NCBI GenBank assembly: GCA_025175895.1
Contig: CM045989.1
Location: forward strand, 132,693,272-132,757,271
Origin: Wurfbainia villosa
Taxonomy: Eukaryota; Streptophyta; Magnoliopsida; Zingiberales; Zingiberaceae
DNA: 64,000 nt
Reading direction: 5' to 3'
In this document: positions 35,641-47,589 of the stretch, piece by piece
Position numbering within the stretch: position 1 is the stretch's first letter
Layout of the letters: each line of letters begins with the position of its first letter
Made by a program: the position numbers and the translations under genes
Notes under the pieces: model-generated
Databases searched by the model: none
Seen by the model: only the letters and a program-made list of their open reading frames with translations
Told to the model about the DNA's origin: nothing

Positions 35641-35859
35641 TTGTCTAACATTATAACAATATATTAAATAACATTACAATAAAGTAAAAATAGAGTTTTA
35701 AGGAATACCAGTCAATTAGCATCCAAAGATGATTTTTGAGAGTCCATAATCCTATAACAAATACATTATTATATTAATTAAATCAAAAAAATATAAACAA
35801 TATATTTAGAAGTTTAAAACACTTACACCAAGCAAATAAATATTTATCAACATATCTCC

Positions 35860-36087
35860 TCATCTTTGATAAGCTTCGAGGATATCATCTGTATCGATGG
35901 GCATTGAATCTCTCTCCATTAACATATGATATGAGTATCGAGGATATGTCTTTGTTACTATGTGCCAACCTTTTGAGGTATTATCTTTCACATAAAATAC
36001 TTGTGATGCTTGAGTGGCCAATACAAAAGGCTCATTTGATTTTAACAATCGTTGACAATTTACATTAATCTGCAGTAAACGTGCCAA
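35860..36087 (-). pseudogene. CACTA transposase-associated DUF4216-like exon
   Basis: The protein includes SNEPFVLATQASQVFYVKD and GWHIVTKTYPR. This is the hallmark of the DUF4216 domain that accompanies the DDE transposase in plant CACTA TNP2/TnpD proteins (family consensus PF.LA.QA.QVFYV.D). Only about 75 codons remain, ending in a DTDDILEAYQR tail. The catalytic domain is not visible anywhere in the element. Confidence 0.8.
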
Positions 36088-37360
36088 GATGCTTTGTAAA
36101 TCAAAGGCAACTACATAAATTTAATTTGGTTTAAGAATGTTCAAATAAGGCTACTCTACACTTTGAAACATTAGATAGGCAAACTCAAGAATATTTTTAC
36201 AAACCGTGAGTCCTAATCAACTTGATCAAAGCTTAGTGAGTATAATATCTTTCCTGAGCAGAATTTCTTAGAGTTTTCTGCATAACATTTTCAGATAATT
36301 CTGGCAATGGAGAAATGTATATATATTTGTATAATTAGTGTAGATTTCGGTAGCACTATATCAAGGTTTCATTCTTTGAGATGCAAACAAAGTTTGTTAG
36401 GAACAAGCAAAAAATTTGGCAACTAGATCTTGGCGTTTCATCTAATTTAATGAAACAAAATCAAATCATTAACCACCAAAAATATTTAAGACTCTTTTTG
36501 TCATCTAGAGGCTTCCTAAATCCATGAAAGAAAGGTCAATTTTTATGATTCAAGCTGCATTTAAGATCCATTATTTGGTAACTAGATGCAATTTCCTCAA
36601 TTAGATGAAAATGATATCATGGCCAGCAACGAGAATCTATAAAACCCTAAATTATAATTTTTGAGATCTCAACATTGCACAATGTTTGAATATAAAAAGA
36701 GATAAATCTTAAAGTGTCAAAATTTATCAACTGAATATGCAAAAAAATATTAGAAATTCAGAGTGGAACCAGATTAACTCAGAAAAACGAGCCAAAATAA
36801 AAAAAAAATAAAAAACCGAATCTTTTAGCAAAAGGAAGCAAAAAATCTCACCACAAATAGGAGCTTGGAGATCAAGGATTGTTGGACTGATGGGATTCGT
36901 TTGGAGATCAAGGAATCTCTACCGCACCAGGCTGTCGATCACTCGAGAGAGGCAGAAATGTAGGCTGTCATAGAGGCGAAGCTACCGATGGGAATCGCCG
37001 ATGGAAATTGGATGGGGTTCGCCGAAGGTAATCATCGATAGGAATTGGAAAGGGATCGCCGATGGAAATCAGAGGCAGAGAGGAAAGAAGTCACATTGAG
37101 AAATAACCTAGCGTAGCATTGATATGGATTTAAGAGAAAAAGTAAAAGGGAAAAAATATAAGAAAAGAAATAAAATGAATAAAATAAAGATAGTTTTTAA
37201 TGAAATAGAAATGGAAATAAAACGTGAAAATGGATATAAATAAAATTATATTTTCATAATTAAAAAAAGCATCATGAAAATGGATATAATTTAAAAAAAT
37301 ATAGTTTTCAACCAGTAAACAAAGCGATTTAGAGTTTCGACTTTATAAAAAAAAATCAAA
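36088..37360. other. CACTA interior, 5' side of its lost gene
   Basis: No frame with family features. A moderately GC-rich patch at 36850-37100 with repeated (A/G)TCGCCGATGG(A/G)AAT words resembles a first exon or leader on the minus strand. Confidence 0.4.
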
Positions 37361-37628
37361 AAAGTAATAATGACGGGAGAAAAAATCCATCGTTGAAGGT
37401 CTTGCAATAACAACGGGAGAAAATATCATCGTTAAAGGTATATCATTAACGACGGAAATAAAAAATACCGTCGTTGATGACAAAGTATTAACGACGGGAT
37501 AAAATATCGTCGTTAATGCGTATTCATTAACGATGGGCACTAAATACCGTTGTTATTGAACCACCAATAATGACAGTATTTGATACCGTCGTTAAATTTC
37601 GTCGTTAAGAGTAGACTTTCTACTAGTG
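37361..37628. repeat. CACTA right terminus with subterminal motif array
   Basis: About ten TTAACGACGG / CCGTCGTTA motifs, then TTCTACTAGTG at the very end, complementary to the CACTAGTAGAA consensus. The DNA outside (37629 on) continues the sequence interrupted at 23949. Confidence 0.88.
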
Positions 37629-37805
37629 GACCGGAACAAGATTCTGATCGGAATCCGATCGGTCGTCGGTAAATTTGAGCTGCGGGCAGAGGAAATTGCG
37701 ACGGAGAAAACATTGTGCATTTTCTATTCACTGTACAATTGTTCGGATGATGAAAAAATCATCGTGAATGAGTCGCGCAACAAGCGACGCTTAGGATATC
37801 TATAT

Positions 37806-39499
37806 AGCCTATGTCTTGTAAAAAAAATTTTAGTCACAATACTTCACAAATTCTCAAGGTCATCTTTGCTCAAATTCTGCATTCTGAAATAAAATTTTTG
37901 TTATTTGTTCTCCATGTAACTAAGTTCCCACCAATAAAGATATGATATCATAATATTGATCATCTATCATCAAATGTATATACCTTTGTATTTTACTTGT
38001 GTGTGTTTTAGAGAATCAAATCTCCTTGAACTAATTTAGATACTTCGAAATGTGAATGATTACATTTATATATTATTCATTCGAATTATCGATACTCGGA
38101 GAATAGAAAAGATATACTGCTGCATGAGTTAAGTACGTCAATCTTTCAACAAGTTTTTAGTATCTTTTTTTTTTTTTTTTTCCTCTCTATTGACATTTGA
38201 CTTATTTCAATATATAACCTTATGCGCTCTTCCATTGGAGTCCTAACTGGTTAGTAGACTGAGTGGATCTATCACACAATTTCTTTGTGACAAGAAGATT
38301 CTTTTATTTGATTTAGATATTTCAATTCCTAGAAAGTATTTTAAGAGGTTTAAGTCCTTTATTTCAAATTTTTTGGACAAGTGTTCCTCCAGGCCTTTCA
38401 ATTTTTTTTTGGATCATTGCCTTTGACAATCATCATCTTATAATAGTGCTCCCGAAATATGGTGCAATAGTAAAGAAGAGCGACATCTCACATATTCACT
38501 GCTGGAACAAATTCAACTTTGAATTTCAAAAAAAAAAAAAATTGGACAGGCATCCTAAACTGCGTATGGATTAGGAATTTACCTTTCCGGGTGGAGTGCA
38601 TCTTCGACGTCGACCTATCTTACAAAGACTGCGAGACCACGTTATCAGATTTAGCTGCTGAGACAAATACTTTTCTGATGTACTCTAGTGGTCGGTAGTG
38701 TATATCTCATTTAAGAATTACTTAGTGCTTTATCAAAAATCCATAAGATTAGATCAACTATTCCTGAATTAATCAAGTTGAAAATTTAGATACCTAGTAC
38801 TGAGTAAAAAAAATGAATTCGATAATTTTTTCACATTGTTTCTTTAAAAATAATTTGTAATTTGAATTACTTTATCTGTAAGAAAAAGTTATCATGGCTT
38901 TGGTATATCATCCAAATCAAACTCTAGGGAACTTCTTTAAATCATATGGTAATTTTTTTACCTAACAATTTTTTTTTTTTTTGTTATCATGCACACTGTT
39001 GAGAGATTCAGGTAGGCTTCTACAAATAGTTTGTTATGAGGAATGCATTATTCACGTCCAACTATTGTGGTGACCAATCAAAATTTACAGTTAAGGATAA
39101 CAAAACTCAAACTTTGTGTTTCATATAAAAGAGTTGTCGATGCCCAATTAGTTTTTTCCCACGAAACAATTGAGTTCCCAAGTTTGATTCTTATGCAAGC
39201 CAGTTTATTTCTTCATTCATCGTAGATTTCCATCTTAGATTATATAAGACTTCTTGTTCTTGCACATTGTTATATATAGAAACAACAAATGACTATTTTC
39301 CTTTTGTTGAAATGAACTAACATAAACTCGTATACTTATGAAAATTATGAAAACATAAATATACCTTAAATATGTAGATATTGAAGCTGCTAGAACTGCT
39401 CTGAACAAGAACTTTGTTGCAAACTCGAATCCTCTCGGGACCCTCATAGTCGGGATGGAAATCACGATGGTTAAATCGAACTTCCACCATAGTATCACA
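37806..39499. other. AT-rich intergenic DNA, nothing recognised
   Basis: Several poly-A/T tracts (38166-38182, 38529-38541, 38968-38983). No gene, RNA or transposon signature was found. The short frames are not supported. Confidence 0.5.
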
Positions 39500-40315
39500 A
39501 CGTCGCAACCCTTAACTCAGTGATAACGATTCCTCTTGTTCTACTCAACAAGAAGACGAGTTCTTCGAGAGTTATCTTCCTCTGTAGGTTGTACCTTCTC
39601 GCATTGAATCTGCAGGTTGTACCTTCTCGCACTGAATCTTGCACTAGAAAAACTCTCTTCACAAGAAGAATTGTAGTACCTCACGTTTACCTCAACTGCT
39701 TCTCAATTCTCCTAAGCCTTCTCAACTCTAGGTTGGATACCCTTAGTCTAGACTTAAGCTAGCCTTTAAGATACTTCCATCAGCCTCAAACCCTTGGTTC
39801 GAGTCCACGACTCCTCACCCTTAGCCTTTAAGTACTTCTGTCGGCTTTATCATGCTAACAGGTCTACCATTGTCAAGAGGTCGTGCCTCCGGGACTTTTC
39901 CATTGTCAAGTCTCCAAACTTGAACTTTCACCGTCAAAATTACACTCTTGGACTTACACGACCAAAATTACACCCTTGGACTTTTCCTTTGTCAAGTATC
40001 CATATTTGAACTTTCACCGTCGAGACTATACACTTGGACTTACATAGTTAAGACTATATCCTTGGACTTTTCCTTTCTCAAGTATCCATACTTGGACTTC
40101 CTCTCGAGTCTCACTCGAGCTTGGTAAACCTTTGACTTGAGGTCAATTGCTCCAATAATCTCCTCATAATAATCTCCCTCATATGACTTTGGATATCCCA
40201 ATCATCTACTTGTCATATGATCAATATATGATCAAACTCATATTGTCAAACATCAAAACCCTATTTGAATCTCACTCTAATCTTGTTAATCGTAACCTAG
40301 GATGATTGCACAACA
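39500..40315 (-). repeat. Truncated LTR of the CAGTCGACTG family
   Basis: From about 39740 it follows the solo LTR at 10403-12200: the CTTGGAC/CCAAG minisatellite (39880-40110), then CTCGAGTCTCACTCGAG, the embedded ATCTCC…ATATGACTTTGGATATCCCAATCATC block, and the end GATTGCACAACA. The palindrome/promoter half is missing. No internal region is attached. Confidence 0.75.
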
Positions 40316-41229
40316 ATTATCTTCCTAATAGCAAGTTTCTGAAGTCAAGTTAGATCTACTACTTCATCTTTGGAAGCTCAGCAAACTCCGATGAACTTAT
40401 TGTAAATTTTATTTGCAGTCTATAAATTCATGCCAACTTAATGCAAATGTCTTACGATGATCTTGTGCCACCGAGGAGGGGGCCTCTCCGACCGCATCAG
40501 TAAATTGGGTCCTGAAAAAGTTAACACGCATTAAATCGTCACCAGCTTATCCGGTGACGGCACTCCGATGCTTAAGTTAGGCCGATCATTAATGAAAAAA
40601 AATATATTAAATGCAGTAAAAGTAATAGAAAAGAAGAGGAAAAGAACTTATCTCATGTGTAGTTAAAAATATATGAAAGCCCGCGATATAGTACTTAGAT
40701 AGCTTGAGATATAAGTTCAAGGTAGATACAAGCTGAGAAGATAGCAACGATGTCTATGTGGCCTGGTTTCATCCCAGGTTGCATTTGATCAAATAGTTGC
40801 AGGGCAGTTAAGAAGCATAACTGGTTAGTGATATAACATCCATGGTGATTCATAAGTTCGATGATAAAGTCCATGTTAATCCCTTTGATCGCGACCAACA
40901 ATTGTTAGCCTTCTTAGTTTTCTTTTCAACTCCTACTAAACATCTCCCCTTCCACATAGGCAAACGAAGAATCGTGAACTGTAGGAAATTCCTTGCCATG
41001 GTAAACCCTCCAAGGTCCCCAGCAGAACTTGAGCCTCATGATGGGAACAACCTCACCAAGATGTTCCTCCCCATACTTCTCTTTATAAAGTTGCTCAGTT
41101 CCCCAGAAGATGCTCAATAGTTGGAGCTATTGGGCGTTGCTTGAAGGTTGGGCGACTGTGATCGCTAAATCAAGGAACTACGGAACCGATGTTACAGAAG
41201 ATGTTGAGGACGGCAAGAGCGAGGACATG
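40316..41229 (-). pseudogene. Broken host-like locus, right part (unrecognised)
   Basis: On the minus strand, 40926-41117 encodes 63 residues with gene-like composition (WGTEQLYKEKYGEEHLGEVV, then PTVHDSSFAYVEG). I cannot place it in a family. It is in line with a GC-rich stretch across the inserted copia element (46252-46545). A separate minus-strand frame, 40695-40901, contains LQLFDQMQPGMKPGHIDIV, resembling one pentatricopeptide (PPR) repeat. Stops and frame changes interrupt everything, so this reads as the remains of one or two host genes. Confidence 0.4.
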
Positions 41230-41234
41230 GGCCA

Positions 41235-41598
41235 TGTTGGCTTAGAATCCGTTGATAGTATGCACACACACTAATATGCAAGAGGAATTAGAGCGAGAAG
41301 AAAAGAACTTCTTGAACACTTTATTACAACCAATGATTCAAATACACAACTCTAGGACTCTTTAAATAAACTATAAAGTAAGACTAATTCTACTAGTTAA
41401 TCCCATGGAAAAAGGAAAGCTTATCCCAATTAATCCGGTGGAAAAAAAAACTTATCCCAATTAATCCTATGGAAAAAAGAAAACTCATCCCAATTAATCC
41501 TATGAAACAAGAAAACTTATCCCAATTAATTCTATGGAAAAGAAATCTTATCCTAATTAATGAAAAAAAATATGACATGTTCGGATTATTTACTCACA
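41235..41598 (-). repeat. 3' LTR of the young copia element
   Basis: 364 bp. It contains about five imperfect units of the form CTTATCCCAATTAATCCTATGGAAAA (41415-41562), again an LTR-private repeat. Confidence 0.93.
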
Positions 41599-41607
41599 CT
41601 ACCCCTC

Positions 41608-44600
41608 CTAATCCTGACATGGTTCTAAATCACGGACGCCGAGTAATTGTCGCATGACAGCTAACTTCACTCCTGACAATGCTTTAGTTAAAACGTCGGC
41701 TCGTTGTTCTCCGGTATTAATAAACTCAACCACAATCTGTCCCTTCTCAACACATTCTCTGATAAAACGAAACCTTGTATCTATATGCTTGCTTCGACCA
41801 TGGAATACCGGATTCTTCATGAGAGCTATGGCAGATTTGTTGTCAACAAACAAAATTACTGGCTTTGGCTTTACACCGGTTAATTCGCTAGCAAGGCTCC
41901 TTAACCACAAAGCATGACAAGCTGCAGTTGTGGCTGCCATGAATTCTGCCTCACACGATGAAAGCGCCACTGTCTTCTGCTTCTGTGAATTCCATTCCAC
42001 CAAACTTTCATTAAAATAGAAAGCCATTCCACTTGTGCTTTTCCTTCCATCGAGATCACCGGCTAAATCACTATCCGAGTAGCCGAATACACTAACTTCT
42101 TGGGGTCCTTTTATGTAAACAAGTCCAAAGTGGATTGTACCTTTCAAATACCTGAAAATCTGTTTGACCACCTTTTGATGCATGATTGCAGGCCTCTCCA
42201 TGTATCTGCTCGCCATTTCCGACAGAATATGATAGGTATGGCCGTGTGTGTAGCAAATATCTCAGACAACCAATGATGCGCCTGTACTCCGTGGCGTCTA
42301 CTGGAGTCCCTTCTAAGTCTTTATGCAGCTGTGTTTTGGGTTCCATCGGATGCTTTGTGACATTACAATCTGTCATCTTGAACTGAGATAGCATTTTCTT
42401 GGCATAAGTTGATTGTTTAAGTAAAATTCGACTCTTTTGTTGCTCCACTTCAATCCCTAAGTAGTAGGAGAGAAGTCCCAAATCACTCATCTCAAATTCT
42501 GTCATCATTTGTTGTTTGAACTTGTTGATTTTTTCTGTGCTACTTCCTGTCACAATGAGATCGTCGACATACACTCCAACAAGTATGCTTTCTTCTCCTT
42601 TACCTCTTGTATATACTGCATGTTCTTGAGTACTTTTCTTGAAACCAAGCTCTTCAAGACTCCTGTTCAGTCGTATGTTCCATGCTCGTGGAGCTTGCCT
42701 TGATCCATAGAGGGCCTTCGATAGCCTGTACACCTTATGTTTTTGATTTTTTACCTCAAACTCTTCCGGTTGAGTGACATATATTTCTTCTTCTAACTCT
42801 CCGTTAAGAAATGCTGACTTCACATCTAGATGGTGTACCTCCCAGCTTTGATTTGCCGCAAGCGCAAGAATGACTCGAACAGTGTCAAATCTAGCGACAG
42901 GTGCAAACACCTCTTCAAAGTCGATGCCTTGTCTTTGTACATAGCCTTTAGCCACCAATCTTTCTTTGTGTTTGACGACTTTCCCCGCTGAATCTTTCTT
43001 CAGTTTGAACACCCACTTTAGGCCGATAGGTTTGTGGCCTAATGGAAGCTCAGTTAGGGTCCAGGTCTTGTTCGTCTCAATAGATCTCAACTCTTCCTTC
43101 ATTGCTTCGTACCAGCAAGCCTCGGTTGAAGCCTCTTGGTAACGTGTCGGCTCTTCAGACATCATCATCATCACCTCATTCTCTTCTTCGTCAAGACCAA
43201 CCACTTCCTCAGTGTTGGCATAGATATCGACAATGGATCTAAAACGGACTGGCCCTTCATGAGACTCGAGTGTGTTTGTTATCGGAGACGAGGTAGCTGC
43301 ATGGGCGTTCGATGGTGGTGTAGATGGACTTGACGTTCTTGGTATGGGTACTACGGCTGTTGTTGGTAGTGTGATATCTTCTGCCCCTGCCTCAACGTCT
43401 GCTGCAACATTCACCTCGTTGGTGTCGAATGCATCCACCACCATAAACTCCGATAGGTTTTCTTCATTGTTAGCACCTGCACTCCATGCCCATTCACAAT
43501 TTTCTTGAAACATTACATCTCTACTTACTTGTAGCTTATCATGCCTTGGATCAAACAAACGATGAGCTTTGCAGCCTTCCTCGACACCCAAGTATACCAT
43601 GGGTGAGCTTCTGTCGTCAAGTTTCTTAAGGTGAGGGGTTGTATTTTTTACATATGCAACACAACCGAACACTCTCAAGTGGGCGAGATGTGGCTTTCTC
43701 CCCATCCAAGCTTCAAATGGGGTACGGTCTCTTAGCGCCTTAGTTGGGAGACGGTTTAACAGATAGACAGCATGCCTAACCGCCTCTCCCCAGAACCTTG
43801 CCGGCATATGTGTACCCTTGAGGAGAGATCTTGCCATGGCCATCACGGTGCGATTACGACGCTCCACTACACCATTTTGTTGAGGTGTGTAGGGAGCCGT
43901 GAGGTGCCGCTTGATTCCTTCATCTTCACAAAATCGAATAAACTCCGTGGATAGAAACTCGCCGCCCTGGTCTGTCCGGAGTGTTTTGATCTTATATCCA
44001 GTCTTGTTCTCCGTCAAGGATTTGAATTTCTTGAATGCTTGGAATGCATTATTCTTTGTTGCCAATATAAACACCCACATCCACCTTGTGAAATCATCAA
44101 CAATCAAAAGAAAATACTTGTTACCGGCGAGTGTACATGGTGAGATTGGCCCACAAATATCAGCATGGAGAAGTTCCAACGGCTTTTCCGCTCTAAAGTT
44201 TGCTTGGCACGAGAAGGGTGATCTTGCATGCTTGGCAATCACACACACCTCACAAAGCTTGTTCGGCTGGGGCAATAGTGGCACACCAACCACCAATTTC
44301 TTCTCACCCAACAGCTTCAAGTCATGGAAATTGACATGTCCGAGCCTTGAATGCCATAACCAGATTGGGTCTTCTAGGCTTGCTAGGAGACAAGCTTGCT
44401 TGAATATCTTCAAAGTTTTCTTGTACAAACGATTTTGTGTTCGTTTTACCAGCATCAAAAGCTTCCCGCTCTTATCAATCACTTTCATGGTATCTCCTTC
44501 CATGTGCACCTCATTCCCAGCTTCTGTCAATTGACCAAGACTTATGATATTACTACAAAGTTTCGGAATGTAGTATACCTCGCGGAGAGTCTTCTGATCG

Positions 44601-45839
44601 CCGTTCTTGCATTCGAACACAACCGTCCCCTTGCCCATGATCTCAATGGTTGATCCATCGCCAAACCTCACCCTCCCGGTGATGGTTTCATCTAGTTCTT
44701 GAAACTTCTCGTGATGGCCAGTCATGTGGTTGCTGGCACCATTGTCAAGGTACCAGACATCTTTATCTTCTCCTTTCTTTACGCTGCGGTACATCTCCGG
44801 TAGCAACTTTTCTTCACTAAGCAAAATGGTATCTTGCCGCTCACGGCTAGTGTGAGACTCCTCGTGGGATACGGTCATCATCAGTGCTGGCTCTTCATCG
44901 GTGGCACACTCTTCATCGGTTGCGCAAGTGAGGTATGCCTCATCATCACGACGCTTGTTGTAGCACTCGGACGCATAATGCCCCATTTTCTCACAATTGA
45001 AACACTTTATATGTCTCTTGTCACGAGTGCCTCTGCCGTTGTCGCTAGTGCCTCTTGAATTGTCTTGGCGCGGTGTATCACGGCCACGACCACGACCGTG
45101 CCCTCGCCCACGCCCATGCCAGTTGCCACGACCAGGGCTCTTGGACCCATGCCCCTTGCTTCTTGACGAAATGTCCTCATTGCTCTCCTTCTGTCGCATT
45201 TGCCATTCGGCATGAGTAAGTAGGAGCTCACCTTCAGTGTCGTTGGTGCTGGCGCGTAATCGTAGTGTTCGTTCCTCGTACGCCTTTAGTCTCCTCAAAT
45301 GGTATTGTCTCAAGGTCGTGGAACTGCTCAATACCGGCAACAATAGGAAAGAATCTATCAGGGACAGAATCGAGTAACTTCTTTACCAAAGATGAATCTT
45401 CAAATGTGACACCAAGAGTAGAGAATTTGTTGCTCATGGCGCTGAGTTTGCCAGCAAACTCGTCAATCGTCTCGGTCTCCTTCATCCGGAGGGCGTCGAA
45501 CTCGCTCTTCAACGTTTGTACACGTGCCTTCTTCACCCGGTCACTACCAAGGTACCGCATCTTGAGGCTGTCCCAGACTTCCTTCACCATCTTCTTTTTT
45601 GCGATCTGAAGAAGGATGTCTTCAGGGACACACTGCAAGATGTATGCTCGTGCCTTTTTATCCTTCTTTGCATCCACCTGGGCTCCTTTTGCTGGCTCCA
45701 CCGCCTCCCAGACTCCCTGGGCATCAAGAATCGCTTCTGTTTTTATTGCCCACACAGTATAATTGTGAGGGCTTAACATCGGATAGGGAAATGACACCCC
45801 GCCATTCTCCTTCGTAGCAGCTTGTGGGAAACCCGACAT
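41608..45839 (-). pseudogene. copia gag-pol polyprotein with two frameshifts
   Basis: Three overlapping pieces: 45839-45234 (gag: LSPHNYTVWAIKTEAILDAQ, then UBN2), 45343-42092 (1083 codons) and 42216-41608. The middle piece holds the zinc knuckle CFNCEKMGHYASEC, protease LDNGASNHMTG (Asn where DSGA is usual, as in some copia lineages), integrase (H-H-C-C, then HADICGP, LRTDQGGEF and PYTPQQNGVVERRN: a full DDE) and RT with ALYGSRQAPRAWN and YVDDLIVTG. The last piece is RNase H: GYSDSDLAGD, SCEAEFMA, DNKSAIALMKNP. Frameshifts lie near 45290 and 42210. No premature stop is seen apart from these, so inactivation is recent. Confidence 0.93.
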
Positions 45840-45885
45840 TTTGTGGAATCGTGGATTCTTGTACTATCAAGGCTCTGATACCAGA

Positions 45886-46251
45886 TGTTGGCTTAGGATC
45901 TGTTGATAGTACGCACACACACTAATATGCAAGAGGAATTAGAGCGAGAAGAAAAGAACTTCTTGAACACTTTATTACAACCAATGATTCAAATATACAA
46001 CTCTAGGACTCTTTAAATAAACCATAAAGTAAGACTAATTCCACTAGTTAATCCCATGGAAAAAGGAAAGCTTATCCCAATTAATCCGGTGGAAAAGAAA
46101 AAACTTATCCTAATTAATCCTATGGAAAAAAGAAAACTCATCCCAATTAATCCTATGAAACAAGAAAACTTATCCCAATTAATTCTATGAAAAAGAAATC
46201 TTATCCCAATTAATGAAAAAAAATATGACATGTCCGGATTATTTACTCATA
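45886..46251 (-). repeat. 5' LTR of the young copia element
   Basis: 366 bp, partner of 41235-41598. By my reading the single-base differences between the two are all transitions. Confidence 0.93.
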
Positions 46252-46545
46252 GGCCATTGTTAAGGAAGAAGTCCTTGGAAAAGAGCAATGCGGCGAAAAT
46301 TCTCTACCGGATGATTGGAGTCCCCTCCGGTGCAGAAAAGACGACCTGGACAACCTGAACGACATCGAACTTGAAGATGGTGACCTCGACGGAGGCATCG
46401 ATGGTGGGTTCGTTGCGACAAAGGATACTAAGAGTGGGGCGGGAGGAGGTGTGGAGCCACTGACGCTTCGACCGAAGAGCCCCCCAGCTCCAACCCAAAG
46501 ACCTCTCCCCCAGCTCTAACTCTAACGATTCCTTTTATATCCTTC
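46252..46545 (-). pseudogene. Broken host-like locus, left part with TATA box
   Basis: On the minus strand a TATA-like ATATAAAAGG (about 46531-46540) is followed by GC-rich sequence with an open frame (46498-46304) containing RPTLSILCRNEPTIDASVEV, and then AACAATGGCC at the insertion duplication. Across the element the frame continues as MAHVLALAVLNIFCNIGSVV before a stop. Product not recognised. Confidence 0.4.
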
Positions 46546-47580
46546 TAATTGGACCGGACTTGTTTCGATACTATTAATTTTAAATTGATTGATTAATGAC
46601 TATATATAGAACTAGAATTTCGATTCTTAATAAAAAGTTAAATTGATATTAAATTAGTTTCCTAAAAATATAACTATATAATTTTTAAAAGTTGGCCATC
46701 TTTATAAAATTTATTAAATATTTTCATGACAATATCTCCACTTCGTACAATTTTTTTTATAATTCAGATGTTAAAATTTACGTCTAACTAATTTTGAAGA
46801 TGAATGATTTTTCTCCTTGATAAATATATCCGAAAATATAATAATAATTCATCAATAATTGAGTTTTATAGTTGGATTGTCTTTGTAAAATCGTTCTAAT
46901 GCTAAATACTGTACTTATAAAAGTAAACTCTCAATTTTTTTTGTATATATTAATCGAGACCATCAAACACTGATTTTCTATCAAATTCAATCTGATAGAA
47001 TCGAATTGCAATCTTTGATTGACATCGGATGTCTTGTCGCCCGGGGCTCCAATTCACAATGTTTTGACTCTTGATTAAGTTCATGAAATTTTATGATTAT
47101 TTAATTTTAACGATTACTTTATCAATCCGATCCGTTCATGAACCCACTGACCCAATCCGTTCGAAGCTCATCCAAATTGGTTCAGTTTAGTGTTGGTGCT
47201 ATGAGATCATCTCCCATCACAAACATCATATTTAGTATAATTTTCATTTTAAAATGATATAATTTGAAGATTAAATACTATTTCAACACCAACCTACTCA
47301 TATCATATCACACCCAAAAGAAATATTTATTAGAATATTCTATTTTTTTATTCATAATTTAATTATCAACATACATTTTATATGTGTGATTTTCATTTTT
47401 AATTTTTATTACATAATTATTCAAGCATAAATATATTTTAAAAATATTATAAAATCATACACAATTAGGATAAAATATTTTACTAATTTTTATCGAAGAT
47501 AAACAATGACATTTAATTGAAAATACAATATCATGGGACTTTAAATTTTAGAATTACTATATTATTTCCATAAATACTCA
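46546..47580. other. AT-rich DNA, nothing firm
   Basis: A small inverted pair (GTGTTGGTGCT near 47192 and CAACACCAAC near 47285) encloses about 85 bases and could be a MITE or the edge of the adjacent Harbinger element, but no duplication supports this. Confidence 0.4.
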
Positions 47581-47589
47581 ATTAATGCA

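Larger units (their letters stand above)
23950..37628 (-). mobile_element. CACTA (En/Spm-type) DNA transposon, carrying nested LTR elements
   Basis: Left end CACTACTAAAAATGG, right end …CTTTCTACTAGTG (complement CACTAGTAGAAAG), the CACTA superfamily signature. Both ends carry subterminal arrays of TTAACGACGG-type motifs (23961-24232 with 33918-34025 on the left, 37370-37612 on the right). The same four bases, GACC, flank both ends (23946-23949, 37629-37632); CACTA elements normally duplicate 3 bp. Without the gypsy insertion the element is about 4.0 kb. It keeps a DUF4216-like exon on the minus strand but no recognisable DDE transposase, so it is defective. Confidence 0.88.
41235..46251 (-). 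mobile_element. Young Ty1/copia retrotransposon, nearly intact
   Basis: LTRs 41235-41598 and 45886-46251 (TGTTGG…TACTCA(C/T)A); PBS TGGTATCAGAGCC two bases from the right LTR (minus strand, 45871-45883); PPT next to the left LTR (41599-41614); target duplication GGCCA (41230-41234, 46252-46256). The LTRs differ at about eleven single sites plus one small length change. One gag-pol frame has only two frameshifts. Lineage is uncertain, perhaps Ivana/Oryco-like. It lies in a host-like locus at an ATGGCC that could have been a start codon. Confidence 0.95.

Noticed and set aside
47192..47297. Possible small MITE (GTGTTGGTG…CAACACCAAC)
   Set aside because: Short, imperfect inverted ends and no target duplication; kept only as a note.
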